DNA of 64,000 nt from NCBI GenBank assembly GCA_964402175.1, contig CAYOBN010000012.1:22128-86127 (forward strand), read 5' to 3'. The DNA comes from JAWKUK01 sp964402175 (GTDB taxonomy: Bacteria > Planctomycetota > UBA1135 > GCA-002686595). The notes beneath the pieces were generated by a model. It had not been told where the DNA came from, made no database searches, and saw only the letters and a program-made list of their open reading frames with translations. Below, piece by piece: positions 63,887 to 64,000 of this stretch (positions are counted from its first letter, which is position 1; every line of letters starts with the position of its first letter). The position numbers and the translations under genes were made by a program.

Positions 63887-64000
63887 TCAGCGCGAGTCCC
63901 GGTGGCCCTCGACGAGCCGCGCGAGGGCGCCCGCGACGTCTGCCATCGGTGCCTCGCAGGCGAAGCCGCGGCACAGGTACACCGTCGGCTGCCCGTCGCG
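63887..64000 (-). CDS. C-terminal end of a YyaL/DUF255 thioredoxin-domain protein (5' part outside window)
   Basis: 37 codons plus stop, open to the window edge. PTVYLCRGFACEAPMADVAG matches the extreme C-terminus of YyaL/spermatogenesis-associated-protein-20-like proteins (A/VYVCxxFxCxxPxxDPEAL), with both cysteines. The upstream thioredoxin-fold and alpha/alpha-barrel domains would lie beyond 64000. Confidence 0.7.
   Translation of the reverse strand, partial: RDGQPTVYLCRGFACEAPMADVAGALARLVEGHRDSR

Noticed and set aside
63768..63974. Basic 68-codon minus-strand frame at the right edge
   Set aside because: The overlapping frame ending at 63887 matches the YyaL C-terminus; this one is a shadow.

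Overview
The window is high-GC bacterial chromosome. Its gene content points to Planctomycetota: ASPIC/UnbV (CRTAC1) FG-GAP proteins, a sulfatase, choice-of-anchor Q beta-helix proteins, ECF sigma factors with membrane anti-sigma partners, and many large secreted proteins with a shared C-terminal module. The shared module suggests one of the deep-branching marine lineages, but that assignment is inference. No rRNA, tRNA, CRISPR array or intact mobile element was seen.

Layout. Positions 1-2.6 kb hold a cut-off carboxypeptidase-regulatory-like protein, a four-helix membrane protein and a secreted alpha/beta hydrolase. Positions 2.9-11.4 kb (minus) hold ppk1, a coupled hydrolase-TPR-CRTAC1-unknown operon and a second alpha/beta hydrolase. 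Positions 11.5-17.5 kb (plus) hold secreted proteins separated by 850 bp of relics and repeats. Positions 17.6-22.5 kb (minus) hold a fully overlapping GntR-ABC ATPase-permease-permease operon. Positions 22.8-31.8 kb are accessory: sulfatase, AAC(6')-type acetyltransferase, hipBA, and an ECF sigma/anti-sigma/secretin-N-domain operon. Positions 32.2-38.7 kb (minus) hold more secreted proteins and a hidden IS91 transposase relic. Positions 39.1-42.8 kb hold an S41-like protein lacking its nucleophile and a HEAT-cyclophilin lipoprotein. Positions 43-49.2 kb (plus) hold ribBA, a TauE/SafE permease, and an ECF sigma, zinc anti-sigma, Spy-like, GspL/PilM-like, GspM/PilO-like operon. Positions 49.4-55.7 kb hold a regulatory-like repeat protein, a PQQ propeller, rsmH, a HipA-like kinase with DUF3037, and another secreted protein. 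Positions 56-64 kb (minus) hold carB and a coupled peptidase C26-unknown-aroB-membrane protein operon, with the end of a YyaL-type protein at the edge.

Two cross-cutting signals stand out. Seven secreted proteins with unrelated passenger domains end in the same module of about 130 residues with two conserved cysteines, and an eighth copy survives only as a 3' relic. This looks like a sorting or surface-attachment tag. Separately, a 17-bp palindrome of form TGTMTYA-N3-TGRGACR (one half-site degenerate in one copy) lies 70-160 bp upstream of ppk1, the ECF sigma operon, carB and the peptidase C26-aroB operon, suggesting a shared regulator.
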